Shown: positions 1 through 5,070 of the stretch, piece after piece
Numbering within the stretch: position 1 is the first letter of the stretch
Layout of the letters: every line of letters starts with the position of its first letter
Assembly: GCA_903893935.1 (NCBI GenBank)
Contig: CAITOD010000700.1
Location: forward strand, 1-7,938
Source: an uncultured Sphingomonadales bacterium
GTDB taxonomy: Bacteria; Pseudomonadota; Alphaproteobacteria; Sphingomonadales; Sphingomonadaceae
Length of the DNA: 7,938 bases
Reading direction: 5' to 3'
Made by a program: the position numbers and the translations under genes
Notes under the pieces: generated by a model
What the model saw: only the letters and a program-made list of their open reading frames with translations
Told to the model about the DNA's origin: nothing
Databases searched by the model: none

Positions 1-161
1 CCGATATCGCGGCGGTCCATTCGCATCTCGAGGAATGCCTCGGGCTCAAAGTCACTATCAGCGCCGATGCCGATCCGCGCACCGGCGCGGTGACGATCCG
101 CTACAAGACGCTCGACCAGCTCGATCTGATCTGCCAGCGGCTGACCGGTGGCGCGATCTGA
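1..161 (+). CDS. parB: ParB family partitioning protein, C-terminal end (5'-partial)
   Basis: The frame is open from the left edge (first whole codon at base 3) to a TGA at 159-161 and gives 52 residues. They begin DIAAVHSHLEECLGLKV and continue through an acidic turn to TIRYKTLDQLDLICQRL. This matches the C-terminal dimerisation domain of chromosomal ParB: a helix, the GLKV strand, a short hairpin, the IRYK strand and a closing helix rich in Leu and Asp. ParB binds parS sites, slides as a CTP-dependent clamp, and works with the ParA ATPase to segregate replication origins. The parS-binding and CTPase domains lie outside the window. In alphaproteobacteria parB usually follows parA and rsmG close to the origin, so the window may sit there, although a plasmid-type ParB cannot be excluded from this fragment. 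A short GCCC/GGGC hairpin at 166-176 follows the stop but has no T-tract. Confidence 0.85.
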   Translation, partial: DIAAVHSHLEECLGLKVTISADADPRTGAVTIRYKTLDQLDLICQRLTGGAI

Positions 162-182
162 CCCGGCCCTTCGGGCAAGTCG

Positions 183-198
183 TTAATCGTCCGATTAA
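183..198. promoter_or_regulatory. Perfect inverted repeat, candidate repressor operator upstream of acyl-CoA dehydrogenase
   Basis: TTAATCG at 183-189 and CGATTAA at 192-198 form a perfect 7-bp inverted repeat with a 2-base spacer (TC), followed by an A-run. It is AT-rich within a GC-rich sequence and lies in the 106-base gap between parB and the acyl-CoA dehydrogenase, about 70 bases before that gene's ATG. The size and symmetry suit a dimeric TetR-type regulator, a family that often controls acyl-CoA metabolism genes. It is unlikely to be a terminator for parB, because A residues rather than T residues follow it. A possible -35 (TTGACC, 205-210) lies just downstream, with a poor -10 (TTACCT, 228-233) at 17-base spacing. 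The operator role is inferred; the symmetry is directly visible. Confidence 0.5.
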
Positions 199-267
199 AA
201 AAGATTGACCGATCTCGCCGGTGTGGATTACCTGAGCGTAATCAGACCACAACCGGAGAGCCCGCCG

Positions 268-1422
268 ATGTCGCTCGACCTCATTCCCCGCTCGACTTAC
301 ACCGAAGATCACGAAGCCTTCCGCCACACGGTTCGCCGCTTCCTGCAGGAAGAGATCGAACCCAACGGCGCAAAATGGGCCGAAGAGGGCATCGTGCCCA
401 AGTCGGTGTGGCCCAAAGCCGGCGAACTCGGCATGTTGTGCCCGACGGTGCCCGAAGAATACGGCGGGCTGGGGCTCGATTTCGGCTATAACGCGATCGT
501 TGATGAAGAAAGCGCCTATTACGGCCGCGTCACCACCGGTTTTTCGCTGCAATCGGATATCGTCGTCAACTACCTGGTGACTTATGGCTCGGAAGAGCAA
601 AAGCGCCACTGGCTGCCCAAAATGGTCTCGGGCGAAGTTGTCACCGCGATCGCGATGACCGAACCGGGCACCGGGTCCGACTTGCAGGGCATGCGCACGA
701 CCGCGAAGAAAGACGGCAACCACTACGTCATCAACGGGTCGAAAACCTATATCACCAATGGCCAGAACGCCGATCTGATCCTGGTCTGCTGCAAGACCGA
801 CACCGAAATCCAGCCCGCGTGGAAAGGCGTTTCGATCGTGCTGGTCGAAGGCAATCGCGAAGGCTTCCAGCGCGGGCGCAATCTCGACAAGATCGGGCAG
901 GACGAAGCCGATACCTCGGAACTGTTCTTCAACGATGTGCGCGTGCCGATCACCAATTGTCTCGGCGAAGAAGGCAAAGGCTTCATCTATCTGATGAGCG
1001 AATTGCCGCAGGAACGCCTGTCGATCGCGGTCAGCGCGCAAGCTTCGGCGCAGCGTGCGTTCGACGATACGGTGGCGTTTACGCGCGACCGCAAGGCGTT
1101 CGGCAAACCGATTCTCGATTTCCAGAACACCCGCTTCACGCTCGCCGATCTCAAGACCAAGCTGCAAGTGGGCTGGGCGCATCTCGACTGGGCGCTGGCG
1201 CGCCACCTGAAGCGCGAACTGACCGCCGAAGAGGGCGCCGCCGCCAAGTTGTGGCACACCGAATTGCAGTGGGAAGTGATGGACAAGTGCCTCCAGCTCC
1301 ACGGCGGGGCAGGCTATATGAACGAATATGCGATTGCCCGCGCGTGGCGCGCCGCGCGTGTGACGCGCATTTTCGGCGGCACCAACGAAATCATGAAGGA
1401 ACTGATCGGGCGCAAGCTCTGA
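268..1422 (+). CDS. Acyl-CoA dehydrogenase, long-chain (LCAD/IVD-like) type
   Basis: A 384-residue FAD flavoenzyme that introduces the alpha-beta double bond into acyl-CoA and passes electrons to electron-transfer flavoprotein in the cytoplasm. The length is normal for the family. Visible motifs are the FAD/substrate signature AMTEPGTGSDLQG (Glu132 to Asp138 inside it), RKAFGK (275-280), the second signature LHGGAGYMNEY (from 344), and IFGGTNEIMKELI near the C-terminus. At the position where medium-chain enzymes carry the catalytic Glu (YEGT) this protein has Gly370. Instead it has PQERL with Glu249, the helix position used as catalytic base in long-chain and isovaleryl-CoA dehydrogenases, and the whole C-terminal half resembles mitochondrial LCAD. 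The exact substrate is not determinable. The ATG at 268 is chosen because GGAG at 255-258 stands 9 bases before it; the frame stays open upstream to 205 but has no ribosome site there. The perfect inverted repeat at 183-198 suggests its own regulator. Confidence 0.93.
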   Translation: MSLDLIPRSTYTEDHEAFRHTVRRFLQEEIEPNGAKWAEEGIVPKSVWPKAGELGMLCPTVPEEYGGLGLDFGYNAIVDEESAYYGRVTTGFSLQSDIVVNYLVTYGSEEQKRHWLPKMVSGEVVTAIAMTEPGTGSDLQGMRTTAKKDGNHYVINGSKTYITNGQNADLILVCCKTDTEIQPAWKGVSIVLVEGNREGFQRGRNLDKIGQDEADTSELFFNDVRVPITNCLGEEGKGFIYLMSELPQERLSIAVSAQASAQRAFDDTVAFTRDRKAFGKPILDFQNTRFTLADLKTKLQVGWAHLDWALARHLKRELTAEEGAAAKLWHTELQWEVMDKCLQLHGGAGYMNEYAIARAWRAARVTRIFGGTNEIMKELIGRKL

Positions 1423-1438
1423 GCGAGCGCCGGCTCAG
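1419..1438. other. Inverted repeat spanning the convergent stop codons
   Basis: CTGAGC at 1419-1424 and GCTCAG at 1433-1438 are perfect complements around an 8-base loop. The left arm contains the TGA of the acyl-CoA dehydrogenase, and the right arm contains the TGA (read on the minus strand) of the convergent secreted-protein gene. The hairpin would form in both transcripts and could limit read-through or protect the 3' ends. No T-run follows on either strand, so it is not a classical intrinsic terminator, and the function is uncertain. Confidence 0.3.
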
Positions 1439-2091
1439 CTGCCGGTGTGCACGCGCTTGTCGTGGTGGCGCGGCTTGGCGCAAGCCACGCGGTGGCGGTG
1501 AACAGTGACGTATTCGGTCCGGGTGATTGTGCGGGTTTCAACCACGGGTGGTTGCTGGACCGTCACCACCGGCACCATCATGTACCCCATCGGGGCGTAA
1601 GGGACCGGCCCATACGGGAATGGCCCGTAAGCGGGCATTTGCGGCCCCGCGGGATAGCCCGGGCCAAACCCCGGATGCCGGCCAAACACCATCTCGCAGT
1701 CGCGATCCCGGCGATGCTCGCCGTCCGCAGGTGCGGCGTTGCCGTCAGGCCGGCAGCGCTCGGCCATACGTTGCGCCGAGGGGTCGCCGCCCCACGGTGC
1801 AGCTCCTGGCGGGGGAACGGGATAGCCGCCGGGGATTCCCGGGCCCTGTATTCCCGGGCCCTGTATCCCCGGACCCTGTATCCCCGGACCAGCAATCCAT
1901 TGCCCGTTCCAGCGGCCATCCTGCCACGTGCCCTGCCAGACCCAGCCTGGCGGGACCGATCCGCCCGAAACCGATGGACCGGCAGCCGGGCCCGGGATGG
2001 GGCCGTCTGCGCGGGCCGGGGTTCCGGTGGCAAGCACACACGATCCCAGCGCAACCAGCGCCAGACGCGACCAGACAGCAAAGCGATCCAT
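1435..2091 (-). CDS. Secreted Gly/Pro/Tyr-rich protein of unknown function
   Basis: I do not recognise a named family in this 218-residue protein. The N-terminus is a signal peptide: MDR, a hydrophobic stretch (about 5-23), then TPARA followed by DG, giving a likely signal peptidase I cut after Ala28. LGSC at 15-18 loosely resembles a lipobox, so a lipoprotein is a weaker alternative. After it come a Trp-rich patch (GWVWQGTWQDGRWNGQW, about 49-65), a GPGIQ pentapeptide repeat (about 68-88), an acidic/basic segment with two Cys (MAERCRPDG and RRDRDCEMVFG), a Pro/Tyr/Gly stretch, a Val/Thr-rich segment (VETRTITRTEYVTVHRH) and a basic His-rich tail ending DKRVHTGS. This architecture suggests an exported envelope or surface-associated protein. 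The ATG at 2091 is chosen because GAGGA (2102-2098) lies 6 bases upstream; the in-frame TTG at 2097 abuts that site and cannot use it. The gene converges on the acyl-CoA dehydrogenase, with 12 bases between the stops. Confidence 0.75.
   Translation of the reverse strand: MDRFAVWSRLALVALGSCVLATGTPARADGPIPGPAAGPSVSGGSVPPGWVWQGTWQDGRWNGQWIAGPGIQGPGIQGPGIQGPGIPGGYPVPPPGAAPWGGDPSAQRMAERCRPDGNAAPADGEHRRDRDCEMVFGRHPGFGPGYPAGPQMPAYGPFPYGPVPYAPMGYMMVPVVTVQQPPVVETRTITRTEYVTVHRHRVACAKPRHHDKRVHTGS
1835..1890. repeat. 15-bp tandem repeat (about 3.7 units) inside a coding region
   Basis: Units at 1835-1849 and 1850-1864 are identical (ATTCCCGGGCCCTGT). The unit at 1865-1879 and the partial one at 1880-1890 are a variant (ATCCCCGGACCCTGT). 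On the minus strand they encode GPGIQ repeats, closing with GPGIP, in the secreted protein. A 15-bp period keeps the frame, so copy-number change by replication slippage would lengthen or shorten the protein without breaking it. The pairwise identity (1=2, 3=4) suggests recent duplication. Confidence 0.85.
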
Positions 2092-2147
2092 CGGCAATCC
2101 TCGAGGCTAGACCCGCCGACAATCCGGCCAGCAGTTCGTTAACCCCG

Positions 2148-2176
2148 AATTTACCATTCTCTGCGCCAAGTCCCAA
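2148..2176 (-). promoter_or_regulatory. Candidate promoter for the secreted-protein gene
   Basis: Reading the minus strand, a -35-like TTGGGA (2176-2171) and a -10-like TAAATT (2153-2148) are separated by exactly 17 bases; each matches 4 of 6 consensus positions. Transcription would begin near 2141 and give a leader of about 50 bases carrying the GAGGA ribosome site. This 122-base gap between the reductase gene and the secreted-protein gene shows no obvious terminator for the upstream gene, so read-through from the reductase is also possible. Confidence 0.4.
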
Positions 2177-2213
2177 GTGACCTGCAGCGCCTGTCCCGAT
2201 TCGGACCATTGCC

Positions 2214-2705
2214 TCAGATCCGCGCCGCGATCGCTTCCGCCAGCGCTTCGATCCCCGCCGCATCGTCGGCATCGAAGCGCGCAGGCAACGGGCTGTCGAG
2301 ATCGATCACCGCGATCACCGCACCATGGCGCAGCACGGGCACAACCAGTTCCGAACGGCTGGCCGCATCGCAGGCAATATGGCCGGGAAATAAATGGACA
2401 TCGGTCACGCATTGCGTCGTGCCGCTGGCCGCCGCAGTGCCACACACACCGCTGCCAAAGGCGATGCGGATGCACGCCGGCTTGCCGATGAATGGCCCGA
2501 GCACGAGCTCGCCCGGCGCGTGGGGCAGGACCCGGTAAAACCCGGCCCAGTTGAGATCGGCCACGAAAGTCCAGATCAGTGCGCTCAGATTGGCCATATT
2601 GGCCACTGCGTCGGGCTCGCCGGCGGTGAGTGCCAGCGCGCTGCTGCACAGTTCGCGATAGAGTTCGGTCTTGTCGCGACCGGGCGTTGGGGCGAAAGTA
2701 AACAT
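2214..2705 (-). CDS. msrC: Free methionine-(R)-sulfoxide reductase (fRMsr, GAF domain)
   Basis: A 163-residue cytoplasmic GAF-fold enzyme that reduces free methionine-(R)-sulfoxide to methionine, with thioredoxin as the usual reductant. It protects the methionine pool from oxidation. The protein covers the whole family length: TELYRELCSSALALTAGE, then NMANLSALIW, NWAGFYRV (about 52-59), LVLGPFIGKPACIRI, GSGVCGTA, TDVHLFPGHIACDAASRSELVVPV and a closing VIDLDSPLPARF. The three family cysteines are all present at Cys78, Cys88 and Cys112, with the spacings (10 and 24) that I recall for the E. coli YebR/MsrC enzyme. Cys112 in HIACDAAS corresponds to the substrate-attacking cysteine. The ATG at 2705 fits the family N-terminus and has AAGG 5 bases upstream; the longer open frame upstream is antisense to the dehydrogenase. 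It is divergent from the propeller dehydrogenase, with 72 bases between the starts. I see no clear promoter for it in that gap. Confidence 0.95.
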   Translation of the reverse strand: MFTFAPTPGRDKTELYRELCSSALALTAGEPDAVANMANLSALIWTFVADLNWAGFYRVLPHAPGELVLGPFIGKPACIRIAFGSGVCGTAAASGTTQCVTDVHLFPGHIACDAASRSELVVPVLRHGAVIAVIDLDSPLPARFDADDAAGIEALAEAIAARI

Positions 2706-2741
2706 GGACGCCTTGATAAGCCGGCGGAACGGCGATGGCCA

Positions 2742-2770
2742 TTGCGGGATTCGCCGGGGCCGCCTAGATT
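2742..2770 (+). promoter_or_regulatory. Candidate promoter giving a leaderless mRNA for the sorbosone dehydrogenase-like gene
   Basis: TTGCGG (2742-2747) and TAGATT (2765-2770) are separated by 17 bases. The -10 matches 4 of 6 positions and the -35 matches 3. Start of transcription about 7 bases past the -10 would fall at 2777-2778, on or next to the ATG at 2778. No Shine-Dalgarno sequence is visible at usable distance from that ATG, which agrees with leaderless initiation, a mode common in alphaproteobacteria. This rests on position and motif only. Confidence 0.4.
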
Positions 2771-2777
2771 TGCGCGT

Positions 2778-4238
2778 ATGAAACTGCTCACAAAGACGAT
2801 GATCGGCCTTGGCGCCGCTGCGCTGGTGCTCGCGGGCGGCGCGGTCTGGATCGCGCAAGGCGATGTTGCGCAAGTGCCGTTTGCCCAGACCACCGGGCCG
2901 CATCCGACGCTGACCGACCCGCGCCCGCAATGGTTCCCGACCATCGGCATTGCCAAACCGGTCGGGTGGAAGCCCGGCGAAGCCCCGGTGGCAGCCTCGG
3001 GCCTCAGCGTTTCGCGCTTTGCCGACGGGCTGAACCATCCGCGCACGGTAACCGTGCTGCCCAATGGTGATGTGCTGGCGGCGGAGACCAATGCGCCGGC
3101 CGATCGCGGCCAGCACGGGCTGGTCGGGCTCCTGGCCGGTTGGCTGTTCAGCGCGGCGGGCGCCGGTGCGCCATCGCCCAATACAATCGTTGTGCTGCGC
3201 GACAGCAAAGGCAGCGGCCATGCCGATCAGCGCTTTGTGATGACCAACCCGGCGCTCCATTCACCGTTCGGCATGGTGCTGCGCGAAGGCCGGCTCTATG
3301 TCGGCAACACCGATGCGGTGGTGTCCTGGCCGTTCCAGCCGGGCCAGACCAGCCTGGTCGGCAAACCGGAAAAGCTGATGGATCTGCCCGGCGGCGGCAA
3401 CCACTGGGCGCGCAATCTCGTGCTCAGCCCCGACGGAACCAGACTCTATGTCTCGGTCGGATCGGCGACCAATGTGGCGGACGACGGGATCGCCCGCGAA
3501 GCGGGTCGCGCAGCGATCTATGAATATGATTTCAGAAAACAATCTTCGCGCGAATATGCCGGTGGCATGCGCAATCCCAACGGGATGGATTTCAACCCGC
3601 GCACCGATGAACTGTGGACCGTGGTCAACGAACGCGACATGCTGGGATCGGACCTGGTGCCCGATTATCTGACTTCGGTGCCGCTGGGCGCGCAATATGG
3701 CTGGCCGTGGGTATACTGGAAGAAATTCCCCGACTGGCGCGTGCAGGACCCGGTGCCGCAGGATTTCACCGATTATGTGCGCAAGCCCGAATACGCGCTT
3801 GGCGCGCATGTCGCGCCACTGGGTCTGGCCTTCACGCGCGGCGGCAATCTGCTCGGCCCGCGCTTTGCCAGCGGCGCGCTGATCGCGCGCCACGGGTCGT
3901 GGAACCGCAAGCCGCTCGCCGGTTACGATGTGGTGTTTGTCGGGTTCGACGACCATGGCAATGTGTTGCCAGCACCGCCGGTGCCGGTGCTGACCGGGTT
4001 TCTGAACGGGGAAGACCGCGCGCGCGGCCGGCCGGTCTGGGTCGCGTTTGCCCGCGATGGCGCGCTGCTGGTCAGCGACGATGTCGGCGGGGTGATCTGG
4101 CGGGTGACCGCGCCCGGCGCCACGCCTGCTCCGGCGATCGTGCCGATCCCCTCGCGCGAGGTGCCGCCCGCACCGAAAATGCCGCCGCATTTCAGTTTCA
4201 AGCCCGATAGCGACTCGTCGCTGGTCAAGCCGCAATGA
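2778..4238 (+). CDS. Sorbosone/glucose dehydrogenase family beta-propeller, probably PQQ-dependent
   Basis: A 486-residue protein of the GSDH/L-sorbosone dehydrogenase family (COG2133 type): six-bladed propellers that oxidise sugars or aldoses in the periplasm with PQQ. The N-terminus MKLLTKTMIG and the following hydrophobic run (about 8-26) form a signal anchor or signal peptide, so it acts outside the cytoplasmic membrane. Family landmarks are LNHPRTVTVLPNGDVLAAET (from 86), GGGNHWARNLVLSPDG (His209 is the likely counterpart of the catalytic His of soluble glucose dehydrogenase), RLYVSVGS, GMRNPNGMDFNP (Arg265), ELWTVVNERDMLGSDLVPDY (279-297), YGWPW (307-311), GSWNRKPLAGYDV and RPVWVAFARDGALLVSDDVGGVIWRV. 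A Pro-rich tail follows the last blade. The substrate and true PQQ use cannot be read from sequence, and no PQQ biosynthesis genes are in the window. The ATG at 2778 begins a proper signal sequence; the frame upstream is antisense to the reductase. It converges on the ATPase gene with 6 bases between the stops. Confidence 0.9.
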   Translation: MKLLTKTMIGLGAAALVLAGGAVWIAQGDVAQVPFAQTTGPHPTLTDPRPQWFPTIGIAKPVGWKPGEAPVAASGLSVSRFADGLNHPRTVTVLPNGDVLAAETNAPADRGQHGLVGLLAGWLFSAAGAGAPSPNTIVVLRDSKGSGHADQRFVMTNPALHSPFGMVLREGRLYVGNTDAVVSWPFQPGQTSLVGKPEKLMDLPGGGNHWARNLVLSPDGTRLYVSVGSATNVADDGIAREAGRAAIYEYDFRKQSSREYAGGMRNPNGMDFNPRTDELWTVVNERDMLGSDLVPDYLTSVPLGAQYGWPWVYWKKFPDWRVQDPVPQDFTDYVRKPEYALGAHVAPLGLAFTRGGNLLGPRFASGALIARHGSWNRKPLAGYDVVFVGFDDHGNVLPAPPVPVLTGFLNGEDRARGRPVWVAFARDGALLVSDDVGGVIWRVTAPGATPAPAIVPIPSREVPPAPKMPPHFSFKPDSDSSLVKPQ

Positions 4239-4244
4239 TGCAGG

Positions 4245-5066
4245 TCAGATACGCCGCCCCGCGCGCCCGGCAAGTTCGGTGACATAGTGCCAGGCGACGC
4301 GGCCCGACCGGGCACCGCGACGCCGCGACCATTCAAGCGCCTCGGCAGGTTCGAAAGCCAGCGCATGGTGCGCCGCATAACCCGCCACGATGGCCAGATA
4401 ATCGTCTTGCGAACAGACATGGAAACCAAGGCTCAGCCCAAAGCGGTCGGCCAGCGCGAGCTGGTCATCGACCGCATCGCGCGGATTGATCGGGTCGTCC
4501 TGTTCGCGCATATGCCGTTCGACAATCGCGCGGCGGTTCGAGGTGACCGCAAGGCGCACATTGGCGGGCCGCGCTTCGACCCCGCCTTCGAGCCATGATC
4601 GCAGCTTGCGCGGGCCTTCGCTGTCGCCGTCGTCGAACCCCAGATCGTCGATGAACACCAGAAAATTGCGGTCGATTGCGCGCAGCACGCCAAACAGCGC
4701 GGCAAGCCCGGCATCGGCGACCGCCTGGACCAGCGCAATACGCCCCGGATGCGCCGCGATCGCAGCCGCAACCGCGGCGCGCAGCAGCGCCGATTTGCCG
4801 GTGCCGCGCGCCCCCCACAACAGCATGTCGTGCGCCGCAGCCCCTGCCGCAAAGCGTTCGACATTGCCGACCACGGCGGCCTTTTGCGCGTCGATCCCCT
4901 TGATCAGATCGAGCGCGGGGGCTTCGATCGCAGGGACGCCGTGCGTGGCGTGGCCCTGCCAGACGTAGGCTGGATGCGCGAGCCAGTCGACGACCGGTGG
5001 TGGCGGTGGCGCGATGCGATCGAGCGCGTCGGCAATGCGGAGCAGGATCGCAGCTTGATCGGGCAT
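4245..5066 (-). CDS. DUF815 family AAA+ ATPase
   Basis: A 273-residue P-loop ATPase of the DUF815 (PF05673) type. Family function is not established; members resemble small DnaA/DnaC-like AAA+ proteins. Visible elements are an N-terminal helix and Pro stretch (20-24), Walker A GARGTGKS (85-92), Walker B FLVFIDD (135-141) followed by the family segment LGFDDGDSEGPRKLRSWLEGG, sensor 1 VRLAVTSNRR (170-179, Asn177), DRFGLSL (207-213) and the C-terminal RRRGARSGRVAWHYV (Arg253 and Arg256 as sensor-2-like residues). All catalytic motifs are intact and the length is normal. The ATG at 5066 lies 4 bases after the stop of the upstream acyl-CoA dehydrogenase and has only a weak ribosome site, so translation probably depends on coupling. 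It has no signal peptide and should be cytoplasmic. Nothing in the sequence links the ATPase to fatty-acid oxidation other than this arrangement. Confidence 0.92.
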   Translation of the reverse strand: MPDQAAILLRIADALDRIAPPPPPVVDWLAHPAYVWQGHATHGVPAIEAPALDLIKGIDAQKAAVVGNVERFAAGAAAHDMLLWGARGTGKSALLRAAVAAAIAAHPGRIALVQAVADAGLAALFGVLRAIDRNFLVFIDDLGFDDGDSEGPRKLRSWLEGGVEARPANVRLAVTSNRRAIVERHMREQDDPINPRDAVDDQLALADRFGLSLGFHVCSQDDYLAIVAGYAAHHALAFEPAEALEWSRRRGARSGRVAWHYVTELAGRAGRRI

Positions 5067-5070
5067 AGCG

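Noticed and set aside
166..176. GCCC-TTC-GGGC hairpin after parB as an intrinsic terminator
   Set aside because: The stem is only 4 bp and no T-run follows it.
58..1302. 414-codon open frame on the minus strand
   Set aside because: It is fully antisense to the well-supported acyl-CoA dehydrogenase. Its translation is Arg/His/Phe-rich without family motifs, the usual shadow in high-GC DNA.
1922..1933. CACGTG core as a possible parS site
   Set aside because: The bases around the core do not fit the parS consensus, and it lies inside the secreted-protein gene.
2394..2777. Upstream extension of the propeller dehydrogenase frame
   Set aside because: It overlaps the reductase gene on the other strand, and its translation is not like the family; the signal sequence begins at 2778.
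2706..3260. Upstream extension of the reductase frame on the minus strand
   Set aside because: It is antisense to the dehydrogenase. The family N-terminus and ribosome site both point to 2705.
4239..4244. Terminator between the convergent propeller dehydrogenase and ATPase genes
   Set aside because: Only 6 bases separate the stops, and no hairpin with a T-tract is visible there.
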